A stretch of DNA of 64,000 nucleotides from Ancrocorticia populi (GCF_003123745.1 NZ_QETB01000001.1:248001-312000); one strand, 5' to 3'; counted from the stretch's first letter, positions 34,459 through 43,396 are shown. The notes: a model not told the origin generated them from the letters alone. Made by a program: numbers and translations.

Positions 34459-35422
34459 TCCAGAGCTGACCGAAGAAAACCTGGAAGCGATCGCAGCAAA
34501 CACGAACGTTCTGACGACGGACACACTCGAAGATCTCGCAGAGCATCGAGCTGCATGGCCAGAGCTGACCGCGTGGGCACACCAGTGCATCGCCAACGAT
34601 GAGATCACCCCGCTGAGTGAGTTTGTGATGCCAGAAGAAGCTGAAGTGGCTCCTCTGCCCACCAGAAAACACCAGCTTCCAAAGTGGGCGTTCGCTGTGG
34701 CTGGTGCAGTAGCCCTCCTCGGGGCTGGCGGCGCATATGCCGCCAGCCAGCCCGAGCAGCCCGTCGCTGAGCCAGCAACGTCCAGTCAGGCCGTCTCAAG
34801 CCCCACGCCGGAGATTGTGGACGTGATGGATGGTTTGACAGCGGCTGGAGACGGGTTCACCTGCACTGCAACAGGTGACCAGATCAGGTGTTGGGGACAA
34901 AACAACCGGGGCCAGCTTGGTGCAGGCGCCGGAATGACAAGCCACGAGGAAATTATCAATATGGCGGGCGTGACCATGTTGAGCGCGGGCAAAGATTTTG
35001 CCTGCGCATCGGATGGTACCGGGGTCACCTGTTGGGGTGACAACCGGTGGAAACAGGCCGGAGACTCATCGAAAGAGTCCTTGCCTCCCACGGCCGTCCC
35101 TGCCCTGGAAGGCAAGAAGATTGATTCTTTGTCAGCGGGGGAGATCCATGCCTGCGCCACCACTGAGGGAACGGTGACCTGCTGGGGATCGGACTATTCC
35201 GGCCAGCTTGGAACCGGAAAGAAAGGTGCGGCGGCCTCCAGTCCCGTTGATGTTGCCCTGCCAGAAGATGCCAAGGCACTCACAGTGACATCCAGCCGGT
35301 TCGGTGCCTGCGTATCGACTGATCTCGAAACACTGCTGTGCTGGGGATCGAATGATGAGGGCAGGATCAGTGAGAACGACGCAACGATCCTGCCAGTGAG
35401 CGAGGTCGGTACCAATGAGTAA
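34451..35422 (+). CDS. Membrane-anchored RCC1-repeat (beta-propeller) protein
   Basis: The 323-residue protein has a cytoplasmic N-terminal region of about 80 residues, a transmembrane helix (WAFAVAGAVALLGAGGAYAA), and an extracellular domain with RCC1-type repeats, each with C-W-G: CWGQNNRGQLGAG, CWGDNRWKQAGD, CWGSDYSGQLGTG, CWGSNDEGRIS. The repeats imply a partial propeller with conserved Cys that may form disulfides. It lies between VirB4 and the wall hydrolase in the mating-pair operon. A role in cell contact or channel assembly is an inference. Confidence 0.75.
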   Translation: MLDPELTEENLEAIAANTNVLTTDTLEDLAEHRAAWPELTAWAHQCIANDEITPLSEFVMPEEAEVAPLPTRKHQLPKWAFAVAGAVALLGAGGAYAASQPEQPVAEPATSSQAVSSPTPEIVDVMDGLTAAGDGFTCTATGDQIRCWGQNNRGQLGAGAGMTSHEEIINMAGVTMLSAGKDFACASDGTGVTCWGDNRWKQAGDSSKESLPPTAVPALEGKKIDSLSAGEIHACATTEGTVTCWGSDYSGQLGTGKKGAAASSPVDVALPEDAKALTVTSSRFGACVSTDLETLLCWGSNDEGRISENDATILPVSEVGTNE

Positions 35423-37178
35423 CCGATTCCGCGATACAACCAAGGTGAACTACGTCAAGCCCCATAGTCGCGCTAAATCAGCGATGGGCGGCTCAGTGCG
35501 GGCCGTGAGAACGGCGGGTGAAACGGTCCAAGCGGACGAGACGCAAGCGCCAACTACATCGCTGATCCAAACCCGCAAAGCGACTGCCTGGACAGCCAAA
35601 ACGGCCACAAAAGGTGCAACCGTGGCCACTCGCAAAGCGCGAAAACTAGGAAAGAAAGGGTATCGGTCCGCAACTCGAAGAACGGGAAAAACATCCCGGC
35701 CCGCTGGCGCTGCCGGGATTGCTGGCGGTGCCAGCACCGCCAGCAGAGCGGGCGAAGCTGGACAGCATGTCAAGAAAGTTGTCCGGCCGGTCGGCAAAGC
35801 CGCAACTGCCGGGGTAGCCGCTCAGGACGCTGTGGTGGGGGAGGTCGCTGGCGAGGGCGATCTCCAAGAAAAGGTCGGCGGTCTGGCACGCCTGACAGCC
35901 CAACAAACGGGAAAGACGACTGGGAAAGCCACGGTCAAAGTCGGGAAGAAAGCGGCCAAGCCAGTCGGTCGTGTGGCCGCGCAAGGTGCCCGCCGAGTTG
36001 GGCATGTCGCCGCTCGGGTTGCGACTCAAACCGTTGCCCGCGCCGTGGCCATGGTGACGGTCAAGCTGGGCACTGTGGGAACGGCGTTCGCTTTGCCGAT
36101 CGTCGTCATCGCAGTCATCGTGTTGGCCATTTTGTCGTTCATTCCCTCGTGGATCACGAATTTCTTCCTAGATGAGGAGATTTCGCCTATTTCGTTCGCG
36201 ATGGGAGATGACTATCCGTGGGCGGATAAGGTCCGTGATGGCTCCGGCAACGCGACCGATGTATTTAACACGCCGAACCCGGAGACGAACTATTACTACG
36301 GGAACTGCACCGACTTCGTGTATTGGCGCGTCAATCGGGATATGGGTGGTGGTCCAGGGAACTGGGTCTACAGCCATGATGACCTGACTCCCAATGGTGG
36401 CGATGGCCGCCTGTGGGGCAAGGAAGGCAAGCTCCCGGGTTGGGAGACCATTTCATCGCCAGATGATGCTCAACCGGGAGATATCATCTCGTTCGAGTCG
36501 GGAGTGTTCGGCCACAATCATCCAGCCGGTCATGTCGCTTACGTCGCCTCGGTGACAGATGGCGAGATTACGACCGAGAACTATGGGGCGGCCCAGTACT
36601 ACGTCGAGAAGATACCGGAGCAGACGGCCAAAGACTACATGGCCAGCAACGATATCGTGATCAAACGCAATCCTGCCCTCCAGGACCGTGCTGATGCCAT
36701 TCTGGCTGGTGAGGTCGATGATTCGGTTGCCCCGTCAGGGGATGCGAATCAAGCTGTCGCGGCCGCCAAAGGCATGCTCGGTTTACCGTATGGCCGAGGT
36801 CAGGGTAACGGGTCAGTGGATTGTTGTTGGCTGGTCTATAACGCCTACAAGAATGGCCGGGGAATCACTCTTCCGATGAGTTCTCCGGGTAATCCAGCTT
36901 CGATGGCAAAATGTGAATATGCCATGTATGAGGTGGGAATGTCGAGCGCGGGAACCTATGTTTCCGCGACGACGGACAATCTGAAGTCGGGAGATATTCT
37001 TTTCTTCCAATCGACCTCGGTCTCGGCGTTGTACGACAACATTACGCACGTGGGGATCTACGTGGGTAATGGTCAGATGATCGACTCCATCCCGGGAGGT
37101 GGGGTCGGGATTCGCCCGCTGTCCTTCTATCGCAATTCGGACATTATTCTTCCGCAAGCAGTGAGGTTGGCAGCCTGA
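35415..37178 (+). CDS. Bifunctional CHAP plus NlpC/P60 cell-wall hydrolase of the conjugation machinery
   Basis: The 587-residue protein has a Lys/Arg/Ala-rich N terminus of about 200 residues, one transmembrane helix (IVVIAVIVLAILSFIPSWI), then two cysteine peptidase domains. A CHAP domain holds YYYGNCTDFVYWRV (Cys near residue 298) and GHVAYVASV. An NlpC/P60 domain holds GSVDCCWLVYNAY (Cys near residue 470) and NITHVGIYVG (His near residue 545). Both would open peptidoglycan for the mating channel. It overlaps the neighbouring genes at both ends (8 bases and 1 base). Confidence 0.9.
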   Translation: MSNRFRDTTKVNYVKPHSRAKSAMGGSVRAVRTAGETVQADETQAPTTSLIQTRKATAWTAKTATKGATVATRKARKLGKKGYRSATRRTGKTSRPAGAAGIAGGASTASRAGEAGQHVKKVVRPVGKAATAGVAAQDAVVGEVAGEGDLQEKVGGLARLTAQQTGKTTGKATVKVGKKAAKPVGRVAAQGARRVGHVAARVATQTVARAVAMVTVKLGTVGTAFALPIVVIAVIVLAILSFIPSWITNFFLDEEISPISFAMGDDYPWADKVRDGSGNATDVFNTPNPETNYYYGNCTDFVYWRVNRDMGGGPGNWVYSHDDLTPNGGDGRLWGKEGKLPGWETISSPDDAQPGDIISFESGVFGHNHPAGHVAYVASVTDGEITTENYGAAQYYVEKIPEQTAKDYMASNDIVIKRNPALQDRADAILAGEVDDSVAPSGDANQAVAAAKGMLGLPYGRGQGNGSVDCCWLVYNAYKNGRGITLPMSSPGNPASMAKCEYAMYEVGMSSAGTYVSATTDNLKSGDILFFQSTSVSALYDNITHVGIYVGNGQMIDSIPGGGVGIRPLSFYRNSDIILPQAVRLAA

Positions 37179-38008
37179 TGGGTGACATTATTATTTCGAT
37201 GCTCGAAGCCATCTTTGGAGGTTCGTTTGCCTCTGGGGCGGATGGGCTGCGCAACTCTGTCGCCGAATACAACGCTGACGTGTTCACTTTCGCTAATACT
37301 GTCAATTCCACAGTGGTGAAGCCGGTTGCGGCCGTCATCGTGGCGATCATCTTGACACTAGAGCTAGCCAAGCTCTCCAGTCGTGTTGAGGGTGACCATC
37401 AACTGGGGGTCCAGATGGTGGCCTCGGTCTTGATTAAGGCGACATTGGTGGTTATTGCGATCCAGAATGCTGATCTGATTTTGCGGGCCATCAATGAGGT
37501 CGGCGAGAAACTCATCGGCGGAGTCGCGGATGTTGATGCCGATACTGGTTCAGGGGTCAGTGACGCGGTGAAATCTGCTGTCAATGATCTAGGTACGGTG
37601 GAACAAGCGGGCCTCTTGCTTGTTTTGTTCTTGCCTTGGCTACTCGGTATCGCGGCATCTATCGCGTTGAAGATCATTGTGTTCGTCAGGTTTGCCGAGG
37701 TGTATATCCTCTCAGCTGCGGTGACGCTACCGTTGTCCTTTCTGGGCCACACCGAGACTAAGGGCATCGCGATTGGCTATCTGAAGAGGTACGGAACGGT
37801 GATCTTGCAAGGATTCGTGATCTTCTTGATCATCGCAATCTACAACTTCTTCAACGTGGCCTCAGTGGATTTGTCTGGCGTGACGGGGGACAACATCATC
37901 CCGACGATCACAGGCAACATCGGACAGTTGCTCATCGCCCCACTGTTCTTCCTGTTCCTGCTGTTCAGTTCCTCGCGAATGGCGAAAGCACTGGTAGGTG
38001 AAGGGTAA
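37178..38008 (+). CDS. VirB6/TrbL-like polytopic membrane protein
   Basis: The 276-residue product has an extracellular N terminus and about six hydrophobic segments, including KPVAAVIVAIILTLELAKL, GLLLVLFLPWLLGIAASIAL, VILQGFVIFLIIAIYNFF and LLIAPLFFLFLLFSS. This fits the VirB6/TrbL role at the core of the conjugation channel and its position directly after the wall hydrolase. Its sequence is not decisive, so the family name is by topology and context. A terminator follows at once. Confidence 0.7.
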   Translation: MGDIIISMLEAIFGGSFASGADGLRNSVAEYNADVFTFANTVNSTVVKPVAAVIVAIILTLELAKLSSRVEGDHQLGVQMVASVLIKATLVVIAIQNADLILRAINEVGEKLIGGVADVDADTGSGVSDAVKSAVNDLGTVEQAGLLLVLFLPWLLGIAASIALKIIVFVRFAEVYILSAAVTLPLSFLGHTETKGIAIGYLKRYGTVILQGFVIFLIIAIYNFFNVASVDLSGVTGDNIIPTITGNIGQLLIAPLFFLFLLFSSSRMAKALVGEG

Positions 38009-38054
38009 AGTAATCCCCCTGAATGGCCTGTGAGGGCTGTTCAGGGGGATTACT
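38009..38054. terminator. Long bidirectional hairpin terminator
   Basis: AGTAATCCCCCTGAA (38009-38023) pairs perfectly with TTCAGGGGGATTACT (38040-38054) between the VirB6-like gene and the converging VirD4 gene. Confidence 0.85.
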
Positions 38055-38063
38055 CTGTCTGGG

Positions 38064-39881
38064 TTAGGCAGTAGCCTCACTAAGCTGGGCGGCGGCCTCT
38101 GAGAGGCGTGTTTCTGGCTCCCAGTGGATATCGGTTCCTTCTAAGAGAGCTGTCTCCAACGCGTCGGGATCGTAGATGTAGTTGCCGGACAGGTCGGGGG
38201 CTTTGAGCTTCTTGGAGTGGAAGGGGCGAACACCACGTAACACGTAGAGGGCCTCACTGCCGGGCAGGCTGGCGATCTCGTCGGGAGTCATCAAGTCACG
38301 TCCAAGGGTTCTGTTCTGTTTCGACATGGAGGCGTTACGGCCCTTGGATTCGCTGGTATCAAACGAAGTAATGGTCTGTTTACCCAGGAGTTTGGAGACA
38401 TACTCGGTGGTGGACTTTTCTGAGCCGCCCAGGAATAGGAAACTGTCACAGTTGCCGACGATGGTCTCCCAGTCGTCTTTATAGAGGGCTTTGCCTTGGG
38501 CGAAGTTCTGCATAACGACGGAAACGGAGATCCCACGAGAGCGCATGACGGCGATTTTGCGCTCGAAGGAGGGCATTTTGCCGATGTTGGCGAACTCGTC
38601 CATGAAGCACTGGACCGGGATGTCTAGCTGGTGGGATTCGTTGTGGTCAGCGATGTAGATGTTGGTTTCAAAGAGCTGCTCGTAGAAGATTGCCACGATG
38701 AAGTTGAATGCGGCGTGGGTGTCAGGAATGACCAGGAACAAGGCGGTTTTCTCACTGCCGATGGTATCGAGAGCTACCGTATCTTCGGAAAGTAGGGTGC
38801 GCATTTGCGACATGTGCAAGGGCGCCATCCGCACGCCAAGGGAAATGATCACCGACTTCTTCGTTTCACCGGCACCTTGGGTGTAGGTGTTGTATTGGGC
38901 GGCCGCGAACCGCAGACCGTCGAGCGCGGACACGGCGGCCTGTCCCCAGCCTTCGGGTTCGGCATCGTGTTCAGCGATCAGCTCGTTCACGGATTCGAAA
39001 ATCAAGTCAACCTCGGAGCGTTGCGACTCATCCTCCTCGCTGGCCTGCATCTTGCCGACAAGATCGACGACGTCGATCAAAGTACCGGACGGACCGCGCG
39101 TGAAGTACACGTAGGCGGTCAGCGCACCAAGGAGTGCCCTCTCGGCTTTCTCGAAAAAGTCCGCACTACCACCTTGCGGCTGGCGCCCGGAGGTGTTGGC
39201 CATGAAGTTCTGCACAAGGATCTGGACATCAACTTCGGCCTGATCCGGGTTGAAGTAATGGAGCGGGTTGAACCGGTCAGAACGGGCGAAGTCCACAACG
39301 TTGAGCGATTTGATCCGGTATCCCTGCTCAGTCAGGTAATCCCCGGTTTGGGAAAGCAGTTCTCCCTTCGGGTCAGTGACGGCAAAGCTCGTGTTGGCTT
39401 GAGTGAGGTTGGGAAGGACGAAGTAGCGGGATTTGCCCGACCCAGAGCCGCCGATGACCAGCGCGTTGAGATTGCGCTGGGTTTTACGCGAATCGAGGCT
39501 GAGAGCTTCCGTCTGGGTGAAAGTGAGCGTGTTGCGTGGATCTTTGTCCCGGAACGGTTTCATATCTTTGGTGGTGGCCCAGCGAGCTGACCCATGTTCT
39601 TCACCGGGCCGGGTGGGACGCTTTCCTAAGCTGTTGAAGGCCCAAATTAGCCCGATGAGCACCACGACGGCCAGACCGATCAAGAGATCGGTCTGATTGG
39701 TAGAGATATGAGTAGGGTTCTCGCTCAGGTCGAGCCAGAACCGGTCCAACATGCTGGAGAGATCATGGCCTGCGTCCATGTCCGTGCGCACTTGCCACGC
39801 GATCTTGTTTCCAGCCCAGAATCCGGCGCCTGCCAGCAGCCCGGTAAAGACGAGGCCGGCCTTTTGTCGCGTTGTTGTCAT
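38064..39881 (-). CDS. VirD4/TraG-type coupling protein
   Basis: The 605-residue coupling protein brings the relaxase-DNA complex to the channel. It has two N-terminal transmembrane helices (LVFTGLLAGAGFWAGNKIAW and LLIGLAVVVLIGLIWAFNS), then Walker A VIGGSGSGKSRYFVLPN, a Walker B region (CFMDEFANIGKMP), SVVMQNFAQGK and the C-terminal E-x-x-G-x-N-x-Y-like region. The coding strand switches here: this gene and the following ones are read on the minus strand from the oriT side. Confidence 0.94.
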   Translation of the reverse strand: MTTTRQKAGLVFTGLLAGAGFWAGNKIAWQVRTDMDAGHDLSSMLDRFWLDLSENPTHISTNQTDLLIGLAVVVLIGLIWAFNSLGKRPTRPGEEHGSARWATTKDMKPFRDKDPRNTLTFTQTEALSLDSRKTQRNLNALVIGGSGSGKSRYFVLPNLTQANTSFAVTDPKGELLSQTGDYLTEQGYRIKSLNVVDFARSDRFNPLHYFNPDQAEVDVQILVQNFMANTSGRQPQGGSADFFEKAERALLGALTAYVYFTRGPSGTLIDVVDLVGKMQASEEDESQRSEVDLIFESVNELIAEHDAEPEGWGQAAVSALDGLRFAAAQYNTYTQGAGETKKSVIISLGVRMAPLHMSQMRTLLSEDTVALDTIGSEKTALFLVIPDTHAAFNFIVAIFYEQLFETNIYIADHNESHQLDIPVQCFMDEFANIGKMPSFERKIAVMRSRGISVSVVMQNFAQGKALYKDDWETIVGNCDSFLFLGGSEKSTTEYVSKLLGKQTITSFDTSESKGRNASMSKQNRTLGRDLMTPDEIASLPGSEALYVLRGVRPFHSKKLKAPDLSGNYIYDPDALETALLEGTDIHWEPETRLSEAAAQLSEATA

Positions 39882-40156
39882 GATGTCCTCCGTGTCAGTC
39901 GTGCACTGATCAACTCGGTTAACCGAACGGTCAAATCGTGTCGATCCTGCGGCTTTCTGTTAGTCGTTTCCGGTTTAGTGTCCGTCTCTTGATCTTTTGG
40001 CTCGGATTGGTGGGTCACCTCGGTTAAGAGGTGGAGTTGGGCGTCGCCTGCGGCCACGAGAAGGCCCGGTTCGGCCAGGAGATGCACCGGGGCGTGTGGT
40101 AAACCCATGAGGTCAAAAAACCGCAGATTCCCCGCGGGCTCTAGTCGCGTAATCAT
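39878..40156 (-). CDS. Small unknown protein between SSB-like and VirD4 genes
   Basis: A 92-residue product (MITRLEPAGNLRFFDLMGLP and onwards) that begins in the stop of the SSB-like gene (ATGA overlap at 40156-40153) and ends overlapping the VirD4 start (ATGA). Chained overlaps support translation. I recognise no domain; the C-terminal half is charged and rich in Thr, Pro and Lys. A longer in-frame start at 40213 would overlap the SSB-like gene and is not needed. Confidence 0.65.
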   Translation of the reverse strand: MITRLEPAGNLRFFDLMGLPHAPVHLLAEPGLLVAAGDAQLHLLTEVTHQSEPKDQETDTKPETTNRKPQDRHDLTVRLTELISARLTRRTS

Positions 40157-40449
40157 CGCATCAGCAACCAATCGGGGAAATGGTTGATCGCGGTGTGGGT
40201 CAGGTCCACCCACACGGTTGTTTCCTCAAGCCCGTCTGTCTCAATGGTTTTCTCACGCAATTGCCCGAGAGCCAGAAGATGCTGGCCCCGTTTAATGTTG
40301 GAATCGGCGAGAAAGTCCGCGAGATCTCCCGTTGCTTTAACCGAGAGGAGGCCACCGGATTCCAGCGTTATCTCGGCCATGAACGCAGTGGGGGTGATCA
40401 GAGGGTCTGTCTCAAAGCGTCCTGCGAGTGCGATCGGAGTACTGCTCAT
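40153..40449 (-). CDS. SSB-like single-strand DNA-binding protein of the element
   Basis: The 98-residue protein (IALAGRFETDPLITPTAFMAEITLESGGLLSVKATGDLADFLADSNIKRGQHLLALGQLRE) has the beta-strand pattern of an OB fold single-strand DNA-binding domain, shorter than housekeeping SSB and without the acidic tail. Such small SSBs protect transferred strands. It overlaps the DUF3801 gene by four bases. Confidence 0.65.
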   Translation of the reverse strand: MSSTPIALAGRFETDPLITPTAFMAEITLESGGLLSVKATGDLADFLADSNIKRGQHLLALGQLREKTIETDGLEETTVWVDLTHTAINHFPDWLLMR

Positions 40450-41429
40450 CGGCTCTGACTCCGGGTCCGGCTCGGCTTCGGTGCGGCCGGTTTTGGCACG
40501 GAAGCCTTCTCGAAGGCTTTCGCTTTGATCGTGGTCATCACATCTGCCTGACTCTGCGGCTTTAAGGACTGCTTCTTATCCTGAGCGCCGATCGCGGCAA
40601 GAATGGTTGTTCCGTGAGGAGCGGCTACATGACTGGCTTCGTCGGCGCCAATCTTCTCGATCCTGCCGGTCTGGACACTGGGCGTCGCAACTTCTGGGGC
40701 TTCGGAACTTTTGACCGCAACGCGCCACTCGTTGCGGTGGGTCTGGACCCCGCCAGGAAGCGTTACCGGAACTGAACCAAGTTGTTCCAGTTCGATCCGA
40801 TCACCAGGTGTGGCTCCGGCTTGTTCAATGGCCCGCTCCAGATCGACACCCCAGACAGTTTTTGTCTCACCGAGTGCATTTTCAGTGGTCACAAAATAGC
40901 TGGGACTGGCCCCTTCCTCATGCTCGTAAGGCGCCCGTCCGTGATCGACAAGTAGATCACCGGCAGGTAACTCTGGAGCTTCCTTCTGGTTGCGGTTGTC
41001 GGGGGTTGCTTGTTGTGTTTCATCTTCCGGCTTGATCTTGGCTTCAGCCTGGGTGAGGGCATGTCGAACAGTGTCCACGTCGGCGCCTTTGAAATGGACG
41101 TAGTACAGGGCGTCGGCGCCTTTCTCAACCGAGAAATCAACTCCCCGTCGTTTCAGGTCATGCTGAACCGACCTCAAAAGTTCGGTTGAGACCTGTTGGG
41201 CATGAAGGTCACCTCCGGCGCGGCGTTGCAGATTCTTGATCGTCATCTTGCCGTGCTCGCGCCTGCCTGCTGTCGTCGGGAGTTTCTTGAGACCGGCCGC
41301 GCTCAGACGCATGAGGAGCTTCAAGCCTGCGGCGGTGAGTCGGGCGACTTTCCCGGTGACCTCCATCCCTGCTTTGCTCGAGGACATGATGACCTGCTCG
41401 GTCAGTTGTTCTCCACCTGTAATACTCAT
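40446..41429 (-). CDS. DUF3801/PcfB-family conjugation protein
   Basis: The 327-residue protein has an N-terminal domain matching the DUF3801/PcfB family: GGEQLTEQVIMSSSKAGMEVTGKVARL, AAGLKLLMRLSAAGLKK, and the region LHAQQVSTELLRSVQHDLKRRGVDFSV. PcfB recruits the relaxase to the coupling protein in enterococcal systems. A Ser/Pro/Arg-rich C terminus follows. It overlaps the relaxase by four bases. Confidence 0.8.
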   Translation of the reverse strand: MSITGGEQLTEQVIMSSSKAGMEVTGKVARLTAAGLKLLMRLSAAGLKKLPTTAGRREHGKMTIKNLQRRAGGDLHAQQVSTELLRSVQHDLKRRGVDFSVEKGADALYYVHFKGADVDTVRHALTQAEAKIKPEDETQQATPDNRNQKEAPELPAGDLLVDHGRAPYEHEEGASPSYFVTTENALGETKTVWGVDLERAIEQAGATPGDRIELEQLGSVPVTLPGGVQTHRNEWRVAVKSSEAPEVATPSVQTGRIEKIGADEASHVAAPHGTTILAAIGAQDKKQSLKPQSQADVMTTIKAKAFEKASVPKPAAPKPSRTRSQSR

Positions 41430-42808
41430 CGTGTTCTCCTCTCGTGGAGTGTGCGTTCTTTGGTGATCTTGTTGTAGGCGGCTTGGAGGTTGCGGACGTG
41501 CCGGGCCTGCCGGGCCAATTCGTCTGATTTGCCCGGTCTGCCTGAATCGAGAGCTTGTTGATGGCCCACTTGAAGGCGCTGTAATTGCCCGGCCTCGTGA
41601 TCGATCCGTGCCGCTAACGCGTCCACAAATGGTTGCTGGGCATCGGTATCCAAGGCGTGATAGTCGGCCATGAGATTGATGATGGTGCCTTCATCGCGCA
41701 GTGCCTCCACTTCCTTGTCGATGTGCTTGAAGTAGCGTTCCTGGGCGGCAGTTTTTCCGCGCCGCGTCGCATCGGTACGGACGGTCATGTCCCGCAAAAC
41801 ATCGGGGCGGGAATAGAACTGGTAAAGCTGTTGCGGCTCATACTGGCCAGCAAGGTTGCCTTTACCATCGAGCATCGTGACCGTCATGGTCTCTGGCAAA
41901 AAGACGCGCCACGTGGCGCCATGATCCGTGAGGTAATCACGTGGAATCGTGATCGTGTGGCCGCGTTTCCACGGAACCTTGACGCGTGCCCGCTCGGTAT
42001 CGAGAAGTGACACGCCTTGCTTTTGGACGACGAGTTCTGTGACGGCTTGACGTCCGAGCCGGGCTTGCAGCGCCGCTTCGGTGAAGGAGGGGCCGAGGGT
42101 TTTCCCCCGGATGGACTTGCCCATGGTCTGGGGATTGAGGAACAGGACATTGTTTCCTTTCACGAAGGTGTCGATGCCCACGGCCTTGAGTGAGTCAGTC
42201 ATGGCCTTCCACGAGAACGAGCCAGCTACCGCCTTGTCGATCTCGTTCATCAACATCTGCTTGGTTGAGCGACCGTCAGCCCCGGCATACAGCTCACCAA
42301 GAGACTGGCGCTTCCTTGACGGATTCTCAATGACGGATAGACCGTGCTTGCGGCACAGTTCGTCCGAGATTTCGCGGTACTCCCATACGCGACGTTTCTG
42401 GGATCGGTAACGTTTCCATGTGGTGCGATTGACGGAGGAAAAAATAATGTGGTTGTGGATGTGGTCGCGGTCCTCATGGGTGGCGATGACGTAGTCATAT
42501 TCGCCTCCCGTGATGCGTTCAACGAACTCGACTCCGATGTCATGGGCAACAAACGGTTGAACTTCACCGGGTGCAAACGACTGGATAACGTGATAGGCCA
42601 GGACCTCACCTGGCCGACCATTATTGCGATGACTTTCAGCAGCATCAAGGTTGATCTGCATGTCCTCAGCAACGTTCTTGGGGTCCCACGGTGTGGCCGA
42701 GCAGTTCGTGGAAATCTGCATTCCGTTGCGGGTCTTGCCCCAATCGGAGATGTAGGCGATGGCTTTATTCAGGGTCTGTCGAATGACGTTGATCTTGATA
42801 ATGGCCAT
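41426..42808 (-). CDS. MOB-family relaxase (mobilization nuclease)
   Basis: The 460-residue protein starts MAIIKINVIRQTLNKAIAYI, and carries the HUH motif THEDRDHIHNHIIFSSVN, where the two His with the third His before it bind the metal. Y6-type tyrosine candidates lie in the first 20 residues (Y19). It nicks oriT and attaches covalently to the strand to be transferred. MobC precedes it with a 44-base overlap and DUF3801 follows. The candidate oriT lies upstream of mobC at 43303-43396. Confidence 0.9.
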   Translation of the reverse strand: MAIIKINVIRQTLNKAIAYISDWGKTRNGMQISTNCSATPWDPKNVAEDMQINLDAAESHRNNGRPGEVLAYHVIQSFAPGEVQPFVAHDIGVEFVERITGGEYDYVIATHEDRDHIHNHIIFSSVNRTTWKRYRSQKRRVWEYREISDELCRKHGLSVIENPSRKRQSLGELYAGADGRSTKQMLMNEIDKAVAGSFSWKAMTDSLKAVGIDTFVKGNNVLFLNPQTMGKSIRGKTLGPSFTEAALQARLGRQAVTELVVQKQGVSLLDTERARVKVPWKRGHTITIPRDYLTDHGATWRVFLPETMTVTMLDGKGNLAGQYEPQQLYQFYSRPDVLRDMTVRTDATRRGKTAAQERYFKHIDKEVEALRDEGTIINLMADYHALDTDAQQPFVDALAARIDHEAGQLQRLQVGHQQALDSGRPGKSDELARQARHVRNLQAAYNKITKERTLHERRTR

Positions 42809-43151
42809 CGTGGCTCCCAGAGTCGTCGCGAACGAGTTCCCGAACTTCTGTCAGAAGGCGGCGCACCGCCACCACCTGCTGATAGGTGGCCATGTGGTCA
42901 GTATTCGCCTGCTTGGCGATCTGATTCACGTTGTTCCCGATCCGGTCGATGCTGCTACGGAGGTCCGACATATTGGTTGTCGGCTCCATGATGGTGATCT
43001 GACCGTTGAGCAAAAGTTCGCGGGCGTAACGAGAAAAACTCGTCAGCCCGTATGCACGCATTCGGCGCGCGACCTGCTCCCACTCCACAGCGGAGAACCA
43101 GAGATGCTTCTGGATAGTCCGCTTCCTCCTCGCAGGTTTCCGTGTCTCCAC
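42765..43151 (-). CDS. mobC: MobC-like relaxosome protein
   Basis: The 128-residue protein has a basic N terminus and a ribbon-helix-helix-like segment KHLWFSAVEWEQVARRMRAYGLTSFSRYARELLLNG. The conserved C-terminal MobC pattern follows (LRSSIDRIGNNVNQIAKQANT, and LTEVRELVRD). It opens oriT for the relaxase. It is encoded directly next to the candidate oriT and overlaps the relaxase start by 44 bases. Confidence 0.88.
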   Translation of the reverse strand: METRKPARRKRTIQKHLWFSAVEWEQVARRMRAYGLTSFSRYARELLLNGQITIMEPTTNMSDLRSSIDRIGNNVNQIAKQANTDHMATYQQVVAVRRLLTEVRELVRDDSGSHDGHYQDQRHSTDPE

Positions 43152-43302
43152 GGGACCTCCTAAAGGGGTTTGGGTCCTCCCATACTACAGCAAACTGGTC
43201 ACCCGGCGGCAGAGCCGGTGTGTACAAGTTTGCTACGCTTGCTCTCCTCCCCACCTATGGTGGTAAGCCCCCGGAAGAGGGGCGGAATTTGAAGATAATT
43301 GC

Positions 43303-43396
43303 GGCGCACTACCGGGCGCCCAACCAATAATTTGCCACACGCTCACGTGTGGCAAAAAACGGAGCCGTCAAGCGGCTCCGTGTGCGCAGAGCGCAC
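43303..43396. other. Candidate oriT with three consecutive hairpins
   Basis: In the 383-base non-coding region between mobC and a small gene, three hairpins follow each other: TTTGCCACACG/CGTGTGGCAAA (43331-43356), CGGAGCCG/CGGCTCCG (43360-43380), and GTGCGC/GCGCAC (43382-43396). On the minus strand, AGTGCGCC at 43310-43303 matches the core of the RSF1010-type nick region (taagtgcgccct). Position next to the relaxosome genes supports an origin of transfer. Confidence 0.6.

Noticed and set aside
38805-39590. 261-codon plus-strand open frame opposite virD4
   Set aside because: Antisense shadow of the coupling protein gene, without recognisable domain or operon partners.
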